In this document: piece by piece, positions 46,241 to 56,830 of the stretch
Position numbering within the stretch: the first letter of the stretch is position 1
Layout: each line of letters opens with the position of its first letter
Source of the DNA: Beverwykella pulmonaria
Lineage: Eukaryota > Ascomycota > Dothideomycetes > Pleosporales > Melanommataceae
Assembly (NCBI GenBank): GCA_001599595.1
Contig: BCHH01000014.1
Location: forward strand, 832,355-896,354
DNA: 64,000 nucleotides
Direction of reading: 5' to 3'
Notes under the pieces: generated by a model
Databases searched by the model: none
Told to the model about the DNA's origin: nothing
What the model saw: the letters and a program-made list of their open reading frames with translations, nothing else
Position numbers and translations under genes: made by a program

Positions 46241-47727
46241 TCACTTCTTGAGGCACAGCCTCCTTCCCTCCTCGGGCTTGTCAATACCGCACCCTTCTGG
46301 CAGCCAAAGAGCATTTGCCGCCATCTCTGCGGCGCCTCTACTTGGCACAAACAGCGTATCTTTTCTGTACACCTTCGGCTCAAGCACTTGATCCCTCTCG
46401 GCCACCACCTTTCTCACTTCTGTCTCCACCCGTTTGTTGTCTGCCCCCTCCCCTACAAGCAGCACATCTGTGACGTTGTACGACCTGCCTACTCCGTGCT
46501 CTATGCAACCCTGTAGCAGCGCGTGCACTTTTGGCCAATACTGTCCTTCATATTCACGTCTTTCCTTTCCGCCGTCCAAGCCCAACGTGTCGTCGAAATA
46601 ACTTTCATGTTGCTGATACCACAACATAGATGTACGTGCCTCTTTCTTCAAACTCCCACATTCAACGTCTATGGCGTTCCGGGACACATGTACCACTACC
46701 AGATATCTGAGAATCGGAAAATCAGCCTCTTCGGGCAAACAATATTCAGTCGCATTGTGCTCGCAAAACCCAAACCCATAGCCCAGATACGCAGAATCGA
46801 TATACTTTGGCTGGCGCGCGAACCTCGGCGTATTCAGCAGCGAATTGGGAAATAAATTGTCTATAAACGGATATGTGCTGTGAGCGTCGAGACCTGCGTA
46901 CTCTGCAATGTCGTAGATGTCTTCGTCGTAGAGAGCGAGGAGGTCGGGCGTCGTGATTACGGCTTTGGTCGCATTCTGCGCAGGGTTTCGAGCCTGAATT
47001 ACAGTGTTTGCTGCAGAGAGCAAAGAAGAGAGTAGAGTAGATATGGCGCCGACTTCGTATGAAGCTGGGAAGCCGTAACTCTTGCGTATAGCGCGCCATT
47101 TTCGCCGCGGGGAATCGTAGAGGCCGGCGAGGAAGCCTCCGGGCGGGTCGCGGTACCAATTATATGGGGGTCTAAGATGGGGATGGTTAGGATTTGGTCT
47201 CTGTGACACGAGGACTGGTAGGACGTACGCTGTATGTTTGGAAGACTCGAGAGATAGTGTGTGCATCGCTTTCTTGTACTCGTCATTAGCCTCGATTGGG
47301 CCAATATGTATGACCTCGCCAGATGGGAACTTGATCGTTGCAGTCCTATCCAAGAATACCAATTCAGCCATTGTCTTATCTGTGTATATTCACGAACGCA
47401 GAGAAGAACATACCCATATGAATTGGACAATTCATACCCTACAGCCGGCCACTGCTTCTGATCCTCAGGAACGTCGATGATGCACCAATGGCATGATATA
47501 TTAATTTCGGATAGAGCGTCAAGAGAGGAATTATGCTCTTGGTAAGTGCGGAAGTTCTCAACAGCTAGCCACAAGAGTATGAAGATGAAGAAAAGCATGA
47601 CAAAAGCGAGCTGTTTCATCCATCTTGGTAGCGAAATTCTCCTAGCTGGTTGCCCAGGACATCTATCAACGCAAGGAAGTGAACAACAAATATCACAGAG
47701 CGGAACTTTGGGAGATAGAGAAGGCAT
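46241..47727 (-). CDS. Membrane-anchored, degenerate Hsp70/actin-fold-like protein
   Basis: Exons 47414-47727, 47229-47345 and 46241-47171 encode 453 aa. The N-terminus is a short Cys-rich cytosolic tail (CDICCSLPCVDRCPG) followed by one transmembrane helix (LAFVMLFFIFILLWLAV), so type II topology is likely. The first splice joins AVGYELSNSYG to TATIKFPSGEV, which resembles the phosphate-1 hairpin of the actin/Hsp70 ATPase fold. Later segments resemble other elements: AVITTPDLLALYDEDIYDIA (compare the AV-TVPA helix of Hsp70), a weak phosphate-2 region at VHVSRNAIDVE, and VTDVLLVGEGADNKRVETEV (adenosine loop). Key Gly and Asp residues are changed, so ATP hydrolysis is doubtful. The fold call is inference from pattern only. 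Confidence 0.55.
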
Positions 47728-48538
47728 GGCTATAGTAGTAAGTGTGAGGCTTCTATTTGAAATTTGGGGATTCGAGGGGTTTTGAAGATACTTAGTAGCA
47801 TAGCCACCCAACTGTGCCGTGAGTCGACTTTGTCTCACTACACGTATTATGGCGTTGAGGCGCGAAAGCATTCTTATTCGTTCCACCCCCGAAGGATTCG
47901 CGCGCACTGTTTCAGCATTCAGGAGAGGCTTTTCCCCGCTATCTATGCTCGCATTTATTTTAATTCTAGGCAGCTGTTCTGCTTGCTGGAACCCCACTTG
48001 CTTAATAAGTAATAGGAATACTTGCATCAGGAGTCAGACAAGACAACTTCGCAGTTTGCCCACGTCGTGATGCAATTTATAAAGACTATGGAAACGACTA
48101 TAGTAAAGCTCTAATCTAAGTCAGAGAAAATGTAAGACCTTTATAGTCCCTTGCATTTCCATAAACTCATATGGCAACGAAATTGTATGAAGATTGTAGC
48201 TTTTCCATTCGACCCAGGAAATATTTGAATTGCAGATGCCAACAGTCCTTTGGAAGTCTGACTGTAACTGGGACATGTCAAGGCAACATTGCTATTTGCT
48301 GAACCGACAGGACTAAGAGGTGGACGAGTATCTTCCATTCTTTTTCCGTGTTGACGTCACTAGTGTTGCAGAAGAAGACAAGGAAGAGAACACGGCAAGT
48401 TGAGACGCAGATGTTGTGGTTCATAAATAAGCACTGAGTCAGCCGGATCGGCCCTTCTTTCCTCCTTCGGCGTCACTTTTTGGAAGAGCTCCTCAACGAC
48501 ACCCTCAGCAGTGCTGCCACCCCTCATCAACCCGTATA
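47728..48538. other. Divergent intergenic region, no gene seen
   Basis: This holds the promoters of the Hsp70-like gene and of the stomatin-like gene. Nothing else was recognised. Confidence 0.55.
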
Positions 48539-49861
48539 ATGGCGTCGCGCTCCCGCCTGGTAGCCTCTACGGCTTCGGGCCTCCTCCGAACCTCGCGGCC
48601 ACATCTCACACCCAAGACATTCCCCATCGCCGCATTCGCCTCCGCCTCCTCCCGCAGCTTCTCACAGCTCAATGCACTCTCCTCCCAGAACTCCATCTTC
48701 TCCTCTCTTGGTCAGCATAACTCGCAAGGTGGCCCGCCATCGTACTTTCAGACACAGAAGCGGCCACCGGCGAATACCATCATCCGATTCGTACCGCAGC
48801 AGACAGCATGGATCGTCGAGCGCATGGGCAAGTTCAATCGGATACTGGAGCCTGGTCTCGCCATCTTGGTGCCCTTCTTGGACCGGATAGCGTACGTGAA
48901 GAGCTTGAAGGAGGCTGCGCTGGAGATTCCGAGCCAAAGCGCCATCACGGCCGACAATGTGACCCTGGAGCTCGATGGCGTGCTGTACACGCGGGTGTTT
49001 GACGCATACAAGGCGAGGTATGGAGCCCCACCATGGAATGCTTGAATCTAGAAGTGACCTAACTTGATCCCCAGCTACGGTGTAGAGGACGCCGAATATG
49101 CCATCTCACAGCTCGCCCAAACCACGATGCGATCCGAAATTGGCCAGCTGTCCCTCGACCACGTTCTGAAAGAGCGCGCAAACCTCAATGCCAACATCAC
49201 AGCCGCAATCAACGAAGCCGCTCAAGATTGGGGCGTGACTTGTCTGCGCTACGAGATCCGCGATATCCACGCACCTGAGCCCGTCGTCGAAGCCATGCAT
49301 CGCCAAGTCACGGCCGAGCGATCGAAGCGCGCGGAAATTCTGGAATCCGAGGGACAACGGCAGAGCGCCATCAATATCGCTGAAGGAAAGAAGCAGTCAG
49401 TCATACTCGCGTCCGAGGCGTTGCGCGCGGAGGCAATCAACATGGCGAGCGGAGAGGCGGAAGCCATCATTGTCAAGGCTCAAGCCACGGCAAACGGCAT
49501 TGACGCCGTGTCGCGCGCCATCACTCAGGGGAAAAGCGCTGCACAGAGTGCCATCTCGCTTTCCATTGCAGACAAGTATGTGGACGCGTTCGCAAATCTG
49601 GCAAAGGAGGGCACGAGCGTCATCGTGCCAGGAAACGTGGGCGATATCGGAAGCATGATCGCGAGCGCCATGGCCGTGTACGGAAATGTAAATGCAGCGC
49701 AGGCGAAGAGTGCTGCGGGAAAGATTACTGGGAACGAAGACACACCAGCGGGGCAGAAGATTGCCGACCTGGAGAGCCAGCTCGCCGAGCTCGAGGGCGG
49801 AACGGGCGAGGTGCAGAACGCGATCCACAAAGCCATGGACCAGAGGTTGAACAAGAAGTGA
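48539..49861 (+). CDS. Stomatin-like protein 2, mitochondrial (SPFH/prohibitin domain)
   Basis: Exons 48539-49017 and 49075-49861 encode 421 aa. The first ~45 residues are Arg/Ser/Ala rich without acidic residues, a mitochondrial presequence. The SPFH (band 7) domain begins near 80: IIRFVPQQTAWIVERMGKFN, then ILEPGLAILVPFLDRIAYVK. It continues across the splice at YKASYGVEDAEYAISQLAQT to the EAMHRQVTAERSKRAEI coiled coil. The end is Gly/Glu rich and coiled. SLP2 organises cardiolipin-rich inner-membrane domains with prohibitins and proteases. No transmembrane hairpin precedes the domain, as in SLP2 and unlike stomatin itself. Confidence 0.93.
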
Positions 49862-50200
49862 GCTCGCGAAGGGGCGATGAGGTCATGATTTGGAGCATAC
49901 GTGTGAATGGAGCACGGGCATTCTTGTAAAGAATATCTTGTATGAATAGATCGCGCCAGTCTGCAAACAGGCAATTAGTCTTTGCATGGGTAATTGGGGA
50001 ATCCAAAAAAGTATATCCCTGAATTTCTGGTGTAGTAGGAGTCTCCTCTCTTGTTTGGAACTCCACTTTGTATAGATATGGACACCATCACATTCACATC
50101 AGACTTGAGCAAGAACGTGCGATCAAGACTACTCCTCACATTTCAGCCCTGCGACTGAGGAATCTAGCCATGCCCACTGGTCGTCACTTGCATACCTAAG
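49862..50200. other. Intergenic between convergent genes
   Basis: The 3' flanks of the stomatin-like and formamidase genes; no feature recognised. Confidence 0.55.
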
Positions 50201-51237
50201 TCATATCGTTCCGAACATCTTCCCTAGTACCTCCGCGATTAGCCCCGCAACCTGTTGTCCATCCTGCCATACGTCATCATGCCCCCCTGTAAGATCCTTG
50301 ACATCAACTATCCTCTCGCCATGTTCTCCCATCTCCATCCACCCACACGTCTTCAGCGTCTCCAGCATGGCATCCCTCTGCTGCCTTTCAACCAATTCGT
50401 CCTCCGGGCTGTACGCTAGCACTATCCTCTTTAGATCTGGACATGTTTTCGCCGTGTATGTCCCTGCGGTGGGCGACACGGATGTATACAGATCCACTTT
50501 TGTATTTACTCCGAACGCGCCCTCCACAAAATCCTTATATATCTGTGAGATATGTTCCGGACAAGATGGCGGTGTATGGTTAGACAGAAGATGTGGGAGC
50601 GAGTATATGCCCTCCATCAACACTAACGATTCTGGTCCCCCTTCTGCACATGCTTCCTCTGTGCTTGCAACACCCATCCCAGAAACCAATTGTGCTAACA
50701 ACGTAGCTCCGCACGAATGTCCCACGCCTATCCACCTATACCCTTCCTTCTTCCCTACTCCATAGATTTTCCCGAGGTATTGAAGAGCAAGTCGGATATC
50801 CTGGATGTGGTCCGGCCACTTCGCGTTTCTACTTTCATCATCGTCTGTACTAGGGTCTGTGGGGTGATTCGGGTATGGGGATAATCTGTAGTCGAGGGAT
50901 GCGACGCCGGCGATGTGTGGGATGCTCGAGGACGCAAGGTGTGCGAGGGTCGGGCGGATGCAGGACGCGTCTTGGGTGGGGTCGCGCCAGGCGCCGCCAT
51001 GGACATATCTGTAAAGGCATTGGGTCAATGTGTGGATGTTTATATTCCGAAGATTTTGGTAGACATTGGCTGTGACAATGGAGAATGTTTTACATACATA
51101 ATGAAGACACAGCGGGTAGGATCCGAGTCGGAAATCGGGCGCGGAAGCCAGAGATCGAAGGTTTGAAGCCGCGCCGCGGGGTCTGTGTATGGTGTTCGCG
51201 AGGTGTAATGTGGGTATGAGGTTGACGAGTTTGCCAT
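50201..51237 (-). CDS. BNA7: Kynurenine formamidase (arylformamidase)
   Basis: Exons 51098-51237 and 50201-51008 (89-bp intron) encode 315 aa. The fold is alpha/beta hydrolase. The splice forms CVFIIYVHGGAW, where HGGAW (50-54) is the oxyanion-hole motif typical of BNA7. The nucleophile motif GHSCGA places Ser at about 145. Asp in SPEDELV and His in GGHDDVW complete the triad. It hydrolyses N-formylkynurenine to kynurenine and formate in tryptophan catabolism towards NAD. The length is somewhat above yeast BNA7 and usual for filamentous fungi. No targeting signal is visible, so it is cytosolic. Confidence 0.88.
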
Positions 51238-51665
51238 GTTTTGTTCCGTGTTTCGTTTCATTGAGCGTGGTGAGGCGGGGTAGAAAAATGTTTCATGGCG
51301 TGGAGTCCTCACAACCGGGCCGTCAAATAGGATCACATTCAGGGGAGAAGGGTTTGGATGGGGATTGAAATATTTTGATTCAGCCTCATCGGGCGCAAAG
51401 GCATCTATATACAAAGAACCCAAATCCGATCCAAGACACTGCAGCTTGATAGAGAGCTGTATTACTATTACTAATTCGCCTCCCTCCATGAATTCAATAA
51501 GTTTTGGTCCAAATCGTGCGATGCAAGCCGTACGCCAGAGACGCCGATGCAATGCAGACCAGAAGCCGAGGTATCAAGGACACTAAGTTTTTCCCCCAAA
51601 TGGTGTGTGACAAAAGCGCGTTGCGATAGGAAGTGGTTCAACGGCCAGCGAGAGCGACGACTCGC
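51238..51665. other. Intergenic, no gene seen
   Basis: Promoter of the formamidase gene and 3' flank of the GPI protein gene. Nothing recognised. Confidence 0.55.
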
Positions 51666-52266
51666 TTACAAGAACGCGGCCATGAAAGCACCCACGCCGA
51701 CCACGGAGCCGGCAACAGCGCGCATGGTAGCGGCGGCGCCGGTTGACCGGGCACCAGTTCCGCTGTTGGTCGCAGTGGTGATGAGCTTGCCATCGGTACC
51801 GGTCGCGGTAGGCGTGACCTTTCCGTTCGTGCCAGTGATGCCAGCGCCCTGGGAGCTGGGGGTGGGGGTAGGGGTGATGAAGGAGGTGCTGCCGTTGACG
51901 TTGGCGCTGAAGACGATCAGCGTGGTCGAGTTGGTGCCCTGTCCGACGGGGTAGGTGTGCAGGCCGGGGCCGAGATCGGGGATGGTAGCAGCCTTGCCGA
52001 TGGAGGTAGCGACCTCGGGCTGGGAGAGGGCCTGGGATGGCTGCGCCGGCTGCTCAGTCACGACCGAAGGCTGGCCGGTGACGACGCCGAGGGAGTTGGT
52101 CTCGCGGAGGAACGAGGTCTGCGGGAAGGCATCGATAGTGGTGGACTGGGCGTCATTAGAAATTGTTACGATGGAAGACGGAGGATGAATGGAGATGGCA
52201 TACTGAATCGGCAGCAATGGCCGCGACGGCGAAAGCAGCACCGGAGATGAAGATGGAGGCACGCAT
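51666..52266 (-). CDS. Small Ser/Thr-rich GPI-anchored wall protein
   Basis: Exons 52204-52266 and 51666-52145 (58-bp intron) encode 180 aa. The first exon is exactly a signal peptide plus two residues (MRASIFISGAAFAVAAIAADS). The mature part is rich in Thr, Ser, Gly and Pro with few charged residues, suitable for O-mannosylation. The C-terminus is a GPI-type signal: small residues (GTGARSTGAAA) before a hydrophobic end VAGSVVGVGAFMAAFL. There is no Cys and no catalytic domain. It is probably attached to the plasma membrane or wall; function is unknown. Confidence 0.8.
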
Positions 52267-54518
52267 GTTGATTATTTGGTGTCTAAAAGGGGCGTTGTTG
52301 ATGAAGTGTGAAGTGTGAAGCGATGCTGGACGGAGCGACTGTGGTATTAGCGACAGTGATGGAATTACAATTCTGCAGTAAATAGAAGGAGCAGCAGTTG
52401 GAGTGAATGGATGGGTGAAGAAGAGCCAGTGCCAGGAGACGCGCTGCCTTTTATTGCTTGTTGGCCAAATTTCGCGAATTGGGCCCCCTGTCCACGGGGC
52501 AACCACACCACTCGCTGGTCCGACCGCGCCGAAGCGGGCTCGACAGCCAATAATAGCCAAGCTGGGCCGATGACCTGATTTCCCCATACGGAGGGATGTG
52601 CCGTGGGAACCCCTGAAGCGGCAGAGTGAATTGGCCGTTTGTTGTTTGGGTCTTGACGTGATGGGTTTTGCTGTGGACCTCATCATGCTGGGGGTCTGCA
52701 CCATGGCCACGAGTTGGAGCTTCTCGACACAACAACATCTCCATCGCCCTTCTCCCTCCCACCACGCGGTTGGGTATCCAACGCCTCCCGCCACAGGATC
52801 CACAGCTCGTTTCTATGGAACACCGCCATCTTCATCACAAACCCGCCCGCCCACGATTTCCACCCATCACACCATCCCTCGCCTCCTCTCACAATCACAA
52901 CCAGCCGATCCGCCTTGTCGGCACACCCTACATGCTTGATGCCGGGCCCCCCCCCCTCCTTTCCGTCCTCGGCCTGGCTCTCAAACTTTGCGTTGGTAAA
53001 CACCATTGCGCGGCTGCACTAAATTTAGGGAAAAGTCTCCGAGGCCACCGTTTAGGAGATGGGCACGATGCGACGCTAGTTGCTGCGCTTCCATTCCTCA
53101 TCTCGATTGCATCGCCCGCTAGGGCCGCTCTCGAGCGTGTGCTTTGCCACAATTTCAATATTTCATGCTGCAGCAGCAATGTCGAGGTCACCTCACCGCA
53201 ACCAATATCTTCGTAATGCAGCGTTTGTCTTGCGTCTTCAATAATTGAGCCCCGCGTTGGCGGCGAAACATGTCCGTCTCACGCAGGAATAGAGAGGTGC
53301 TTTGCTGTAACCTTGTCTTACCTGTCTTACCTGTCTTTGCCTGCTGAAAGCTTTTCTCCATCTGACTATTGGCTCTGTATTGGCTCTAGGCGTCCCAATC
53401 AACGGCCTGGATGATTCTTGTCTTTTGACTGGTTGGTCTAGCGGGTCTGTGGTTGTGGCTTAGCCATTCCATGTGCGTAGGCTTCGTCATCCAAAACACC
53501 TCCACCTCAAAAAGTATGTTTTGCGCCTTGTCTTGAGATCCTCAAGGGTGGTGAAGTAGGTCCGCCTACTAAGCAGTTTCGTATCGTTTCTTTTTCTTCT
53601 TCTTTTTTCTTATTCGCCTCAAGGTCACCATCGTCTTTCCCCCTTGGACGCGTCCTTATATGGTCCCCTGGTCCTTTCCATGCTACATTTTGCTGCGATC
53701 ACACCTGTATAGAATATTCATGCAGAACAGCAGCTAGTATATCGTTTGTCTCTAACCTTGGTCCAGTTTCGAGGTAAAGTAGGTACAAATGGTCAAATGA
53801 ACAAGTCGCCCTTTGCGCATAAACGAACTGTACATGGTTGGCTACGGCCAACAAACATGCACATTATCACCTCCAGGAATCCCTTGACAGCAAACGTGGG
53901 CCATCTGTCCTGCCCCTCGAGCAACCCGAGTGTACCTTCCGTGCCTTCAGAAGGCATATTGACTATCATGTACAAGATCCCTAAATCTACTAGTACTCGT
54001 TAGCGTTCTATCATTCTTCCAAATTGATCTGCAATTATACAAACGTGGGCCTAGGTAGAACGCTGCTCACCTTTTTAAGCCTCCACTTTCGCGCTTCTCG
54101 CTCAGGATGTTTCCATTGCTTCTTCTTTCGTTTGTGTTCTGTATTCTAAGGTCAGTTCTTTTATTCACTTTCTCGTTGGGCTGTTGAATCACCCCCCCAA
54201 TACAAAGGAAGGCACAATTTAGCACTGATACCGAATACCACTCTGTTGTAATAGACGGTTATAGACAGGACGCAGCAAGAAGCAAGGAGTGCCAAGGGGG
54301 GCAAGGACTAGCAAAAGGATGTAATTAGAGGAACAAAACCGAGTGACGCTGATAAAGCACAAAGTCTAGAGAGAAACGACACCTGAGCCAATCAGCGCTA
54401 GCGCCGCATATCTACGGAAATCTTCGGCTGCCAGCAAATATAAGAAGGCGCGACTTCACCCGCCCACAGGGCAAAAGAATGATAAAAAGAATGCACACCA
54501 CGTACTGGCACTGTATAA
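52267..54518. other. Long intergenic stretch, no gene supported
   Basis: 2.25 kb with several open frames on both strands at 52600-53220, none with a domain or a likely start. It contains a C10 run (52947-52956), a duplicated ttacctgtc element near 53318-53337 and a T/C-rich tract at 53586-53612. It serves as the promoter of the GPI protein gene at its left end. Confidence 0.5.
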
Positions 54519-54650
54519 TGCCGCGACTGGGAGTCGAACCTTGGAGCGCCTGTTAGTTGAGACCGCCATGTTGGGGAACTGACGACAGCTTACCCAGGTT
54601 AGTGCCGTGTCGTTCCACAAGGCACTGTGATACCGCTACACTATCACGGC
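54519..54650 (-). tRNA. tRNA-His (GTG) with a 7-nt anticodon-loop insertion and a 54-nt T-arm insertion
   Basis: Read on the minus strand, acceptor strands GCCGTGA and TCGCGGC pair over 7 positions, with discriminator A. The D arm follows, then anticodon stem GTGCC/GGCAC with loop TTGTGGA (anticodon GTG at 54616-54618). The loop is followed by 7 extra bases (54607-54613), a candidate canonical intron at the usual 3' side of the anticodon. The variable loop TAAC leads to CTGG(G), whose partner CCCAG appears only after a 54-nt insertion (54540-54593). Removing both insertions gives a perfect tRNA-His with loop TTCGACT. A box (TAGTGTAGCGG) and B box (GGTTCGACTCC) are intact, so Pol III could transcribe it. 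Confidence 0.75.
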
Positions 54651-54963
54651 TTTATTTGATAGATGAGAAATTTGAAAACTAGTTGACTTATGTACTGGGC
54701 ACTTGTGTGGAATTTTGAACCAATTATCCTTTGTGGGCTTCTTTCCCATTAAAGAATAAGTGGGAACAGCCCGGATTGACTCTAAAGGTATGACAGTGTA
54801 GCCAGTTAGACCGCCTTGACGCCTGCTAGCTTGGTGTTGAGCCTTCGTCTACCGGGCGATACGGAGCGGTCCGCCGCCCCCGCTCCGAGTCAATTCCGCT
54901 AGACCATTAGAAAATTTGGCCGTGGCTCCATCCACACCAACATCCACCAGAAGCCACTTCACG
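54651..54963. other. Divergent intergenic region
   Basis: The region upstream of the tRNA on the minus strand and the promoter of TIM54. No further feature recognised. Confidence 0.55.
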
Positions 54964-56441
54964 ATGGCGGAACCGGATGCGAAAGCGTCCCAGGCCAGCG
55001 GAGGCACTTCATCGAACCATGCGAGAGCGCCCAAGCCCCCGAATCCCATATGGAGGATGATGGGTGCGCAACTCTATCCCACTCTTTTCAACACGATAGC
55101 TGATGTTCCCCAGGTCTACCTAACTTCCGCCTCAAACTCCCCTCGCGCAATTGGTGCATCTTCCTCACAATAACTGGCTCGTGGAGTGCCGCTGTGTACT
55201 ACGATCGACGCGAGAAGAAGCGCATACAACGGAAATGGGCAAAGGTCGTAGAACACATCGCACAAGAACCACTCGACCCAAAACAGATGCCCCGGAAGCT
55301 CACCATGTATGTCTCTGCGCCGCCAGGCGATGGCATAACGCAGGCACGCGAGCATTTCCAGGAGTATGTGCAGCCTATATTGGTCGCTGCGGCGCTGGAC
55401 TGGGACGCGGTGGAGGGAAGGAGGGAAGGCGATGTGAGGGCTGGTCTGGCAGAACGGATACGGAGACTAAGGAGGAAGAAGGGTGAGGAGTCCAAGGAGC
55501 CACTGGAGGAGGATGCACAGGATGTGCTTGAAATGGCGAGACAGAGGGCAGATACTCGAGAGTGGGATGGCGTTCGGGGCGACATTGTCATTGGAAGGCA
55601 CACATGGAAAGAGTACGTTAGGGGGCTACATGAGGGATGGCTGGGACCATTAGATTCTCAGATACCAGAACCAGCCGCGGAGACAACAGCACCAACCGGG
55701 GAGAACCCGACAGTACCTATACCGTCCCCGGTTGGAGCTACCCAAGACTCAGAGACCTCCACAAGTCCATTCCTAAAAGACGACGCATCTCCGACCGCCG
55801 CACCCGAACCACCTAAAACAGAAGAACCAGACAACCCAAAGAAAGAAGAGAAAAAGCCCGCAAAGAAGAAACAGCCCCCTCCATTCAACACCACCTCCGA
55901 CTACGCCAATTCCCAACTCTCCCCGCATTGCCCCTCTATTCTCGGGCCCTCTGCCGTGATCCCACTACCCCATCTCCTAGGTTTCTTCAACTTCCCAATC
56001 CGCATGTACCGCTTCTTGAATAGACGTCAAAATGCCGACGAGATAGGCCGACAGACTGCGGCCGCTGTACTTGGCGTATACCGACCATACGATGGGCCTG
56101 GAGAATCACAATTTCAGTCTGAGATGAGTCCTCCCTTAGGCGGGGACGGAAAGGCGGAAGGCAGCAAATGGGAACAACAGCGGTTGCTGCAGCATGAAGA
56201 ACCGGAATGGCATAAAAGCGTACGGGAATACAAGGACGACGATGATAGAGAGAGGGTGTGGTTAGACGACATGGTTCTCGATCCACGCATCGCAGAGCGG
56301 ATGCGGAAGTTCGAATTAGAGAGTGAGGCGGAAGAAAGAGCTAGGAGGATAATGAGCGAGAAGGGAGAGTCGTGGTGGAAGTCCGTATGGCCTAAGACGG
56401 AGACGAAAAATAACCCCTGGGAGGGGTTGAGCGAGGATTGA
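54964..56441 (+). CDS. TIM54: Mitochondrial inner-membrane translocase subunit TIM54
   Basis: Exons 54964-55063 and 55114-56441 (50-bp intron) encode 475 aa. The splice forms MMGLPNFRLKLPSRNWCIFL, the conserved TIM54 start, running into a single transmembrane segment (WCIFLTITGSWSAAVYY, about 46-62). The large intermembrane-space domain follows: YYDRREKKRIQRKWAKVVEH, RKLTMYVSAPPGDGI and FQEYVQPILVAAALDWD. There is a Pro/Glu/Lys-rich linker (about 205-270) and the FFNFPIRMYRFLNRRQNADE block near 310. TIM54 belongs to the TIM22 complex, which inserts carrier proteins, and aids assembly of the Yme1 protease. The length matches the fungal family. Confidence 0.94.
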
Positions 56442-56830
56442 GACGTAGATCACTATGTAGTTGATCTTGTGTTGAATAGGTTCGCCGAACCACTGTATTT
56501 ATGTATAGACTTGTAGCATAGGGACATTGACGATCATGATAATATACCACTGTATTCTAGAGTGTCACTTTCCCGTCTACTTTCGAAGCTGTGCTTCGCT
56601 TATGTACAAGCTCGCGCCGGTGAATATATACAGCACGTGCAATACTTGGGTTGCCCCGCCATCAATTGATTGGTCCCGCCACACGGAATCTTCCAGTCCA
56701 AATCCACCCCAAAGGTGCACGACGTCAACAACGACACCTGAACTAAACCAACCTACATAAACCCTCCTCAGTTCTCAAAGCCTCAACCTCTCACCGACTG
56801 GCCTTTCCATCTACACGCACAATTGCCATC
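56442..56830. other. Intergenic, no gene seen
   Basis: The 3' flank of TIM54 and promoter of SGT2. Nothing recognised. Confidence 0.55.

Noticed and set aside
52668..53216. 182-aa plus-strand frame
   Set aside because: Pro/His/Ser-rich sequence without an ATG-supported structure, domain or flanking splice sites.
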